26,964 nucleotides of DNA from Anaerolineales bacterium UBA3905 (GTDB lineage Bacteria > Chloroflexota > Anaerolineae > Caldilineales > Caldilineaceae), in assembly GCA_002391565.1 (NCBI GenBank), contig DGFH01000268.1, positions 19,634-46,597 on the forward strand. Direction: 5' to 3'. The notes under the pieces are model-generated. The model did no database searches, had not been told where the DNA came from, and saw only the letters and a program-made list of their open reading frames with translations. Numbering within the stretch: position 1 is the first letter of the stretch; each line of letters begins with the position of its first letter. Shown here one piece after another: positions 26,413 to 26,964 of this stretch. Both the position numbers and the translations under genes were made by a program.

Positions 26413-26964
26413 CTAGTCATCGGCGCGCCATCCCTCATCTCTGGCGGTGCGGTCGGGCGTGAGCCGCACATGACGCGCCCAAAGCGCCGCCGCCAGCGCG
26501 TCCGCGTCACAATCCACACCCTGTAGTCTGAAGTACTCGCACACGCGGCGCACATCGCGTTGAAAGATGCGGTGGGCGTTGTGGTTGCCCTCGCTCAATG
26601 TCACCTGCGGGAAGTCGATCAGCGTCACCTTGCCGTCCCAGTACAGAATGTTGTAAGCCGACAGATCGCCGTGGATCATCCCGTGTTGGAGCATCAGCTC
26701 GATGTTGCGCATCACCTCAGCGAGTAGCGCCTGCGCTTTGGCGCGCGGCAGCGTAACGCCGTGCAGCACCGGGGCGGCGTGACCGGGTGCGCCGATGAAA
26801 TCCATCAGGATGGCGTTATCGCCCACGCCCACCGGTTGTGGCACCGCTGCGCCCAGCGCGTGCAACCGCTGTAATGTCACATACTCATGCATCAGCCATG
26901 AGATGTGCGTGAGTTCGGCGCCGAAGGCGGTCTTGTTGCGCACGGCGCGCATCTCGCGGTTGTC
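26413..26964 (-). CDS. RIO1-type atypical protein kinase, 5' end outside window
   Basis: The frame stays open to the right edge (residues DNRE precede Met at 26952), so the gene starts beyond the window; 183 C-terminal residues are visible. MRAVRNKTAFGAELTHISWLM and the hinge-like ILMDFIGAPG belong to the RIO family. HGDLSAYNILY carries the catalytic Asp and the metal-binding Asn, and TLIDFPQ the second metal-binding Asp. RIO kinases act in ribosome maturation in archaea and eukaryotes; the bacterial role is unknown. The N-terminal ATP loop is not visible. It is convergent with the SDR gene. Confidence 0.9.
   Translation of the reverse strand, partial: DNREMRAVRNKTAFGAELTHISWLMHEYVTLQRLHALGAAVPQPVGVGDNAILMDFIGAPGHAAPVLHGVTLPRAKAQALLAEVMRNIELMLQHGMIHGDLSAYNILYWDGKVTLIDFPQVTLSEGNHNAHRIFQRDVRRVCEYFRLQGVDCDADALAAALWARHVRLTPDRTARDEGWRADD

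Overview
The window is a stretch of bacterial chromosome, GC-rich and densely coded, most likely from Chloroflexota (Anaerolineae/Caldilineae-like). That assignment is an inference. It rests on a T-box-controlled valS, a b6-type quinol:cytochrome c operon, a bacterial RIO-type kinase, and spacers full of short-period tandem repeats and hairpins. I saw no rRNA, tRNA, CRISPR array, transposase or phage gene. All supported genes look chromosomal.

Left part (1-5946, all minus strand). A promoter at 5982-6010 reads leftward into a family 2 glycosyltransferase, a polyprenyl sugar-phosphotransferase and the heat-shock repressor hrcA. At both junctions the stop codon abuts the next ATG. After a 128-nt spacer made largely of heptamer repeats come grpE, a tandem-GNAT acetyltransferase 2 nt downstream of it, and an SbcD/Mre11-type nuclease cut by the window edge. 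Exopolysaccharide assembly, proteostasis control and DNA repair are thus in one co-directional cluster.

Metabolic part (6057-9887). A YtcJ-like amidohydrolase and a cystathionine gamma-synthase family PLP enzyme are on the minus strand, separated by a 100-bp inverted-repeat element. The PLP enzyme is divergent from a MarR-family regulator whose promoter carries an operator-like palindrome.

valS locus (9886-13273). Two 72-bp direct repeats follow marR. They lead into a sigma70-type promoter, a full T-box leader (specifier GUC, antiterminator box, terminator), a second nested hairpin and valS. A hairpin separates valS from a convergent small gene encoding a receiver-like protein that has lost its phosphorelay residues.

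Respiratory operon (14089-17803). A strong promoter drives a Rieske protein with a long Ala-rich N-terminus, a fused cytochrome b6/subunit IV lacking the PEWY glutamate and carrying a C-terminal extension, and a membrane-anchored dihaem cytochrome c. A clear intrinsic terminator ends the operon. An unrecognised polytopic membrane protein follows.

Right part (18794-26964). smc (+) converges on rnc (-) across 17 nt. The RNase III lacks one of the four usual active-site carboxylates. A threonine synthase lies upstream of rnc on the same strand, divergent from osmC. A 421-bp repeat-rich spacer, an SDR oxidoreductase and a truncated RIO-type kinase complete the window.
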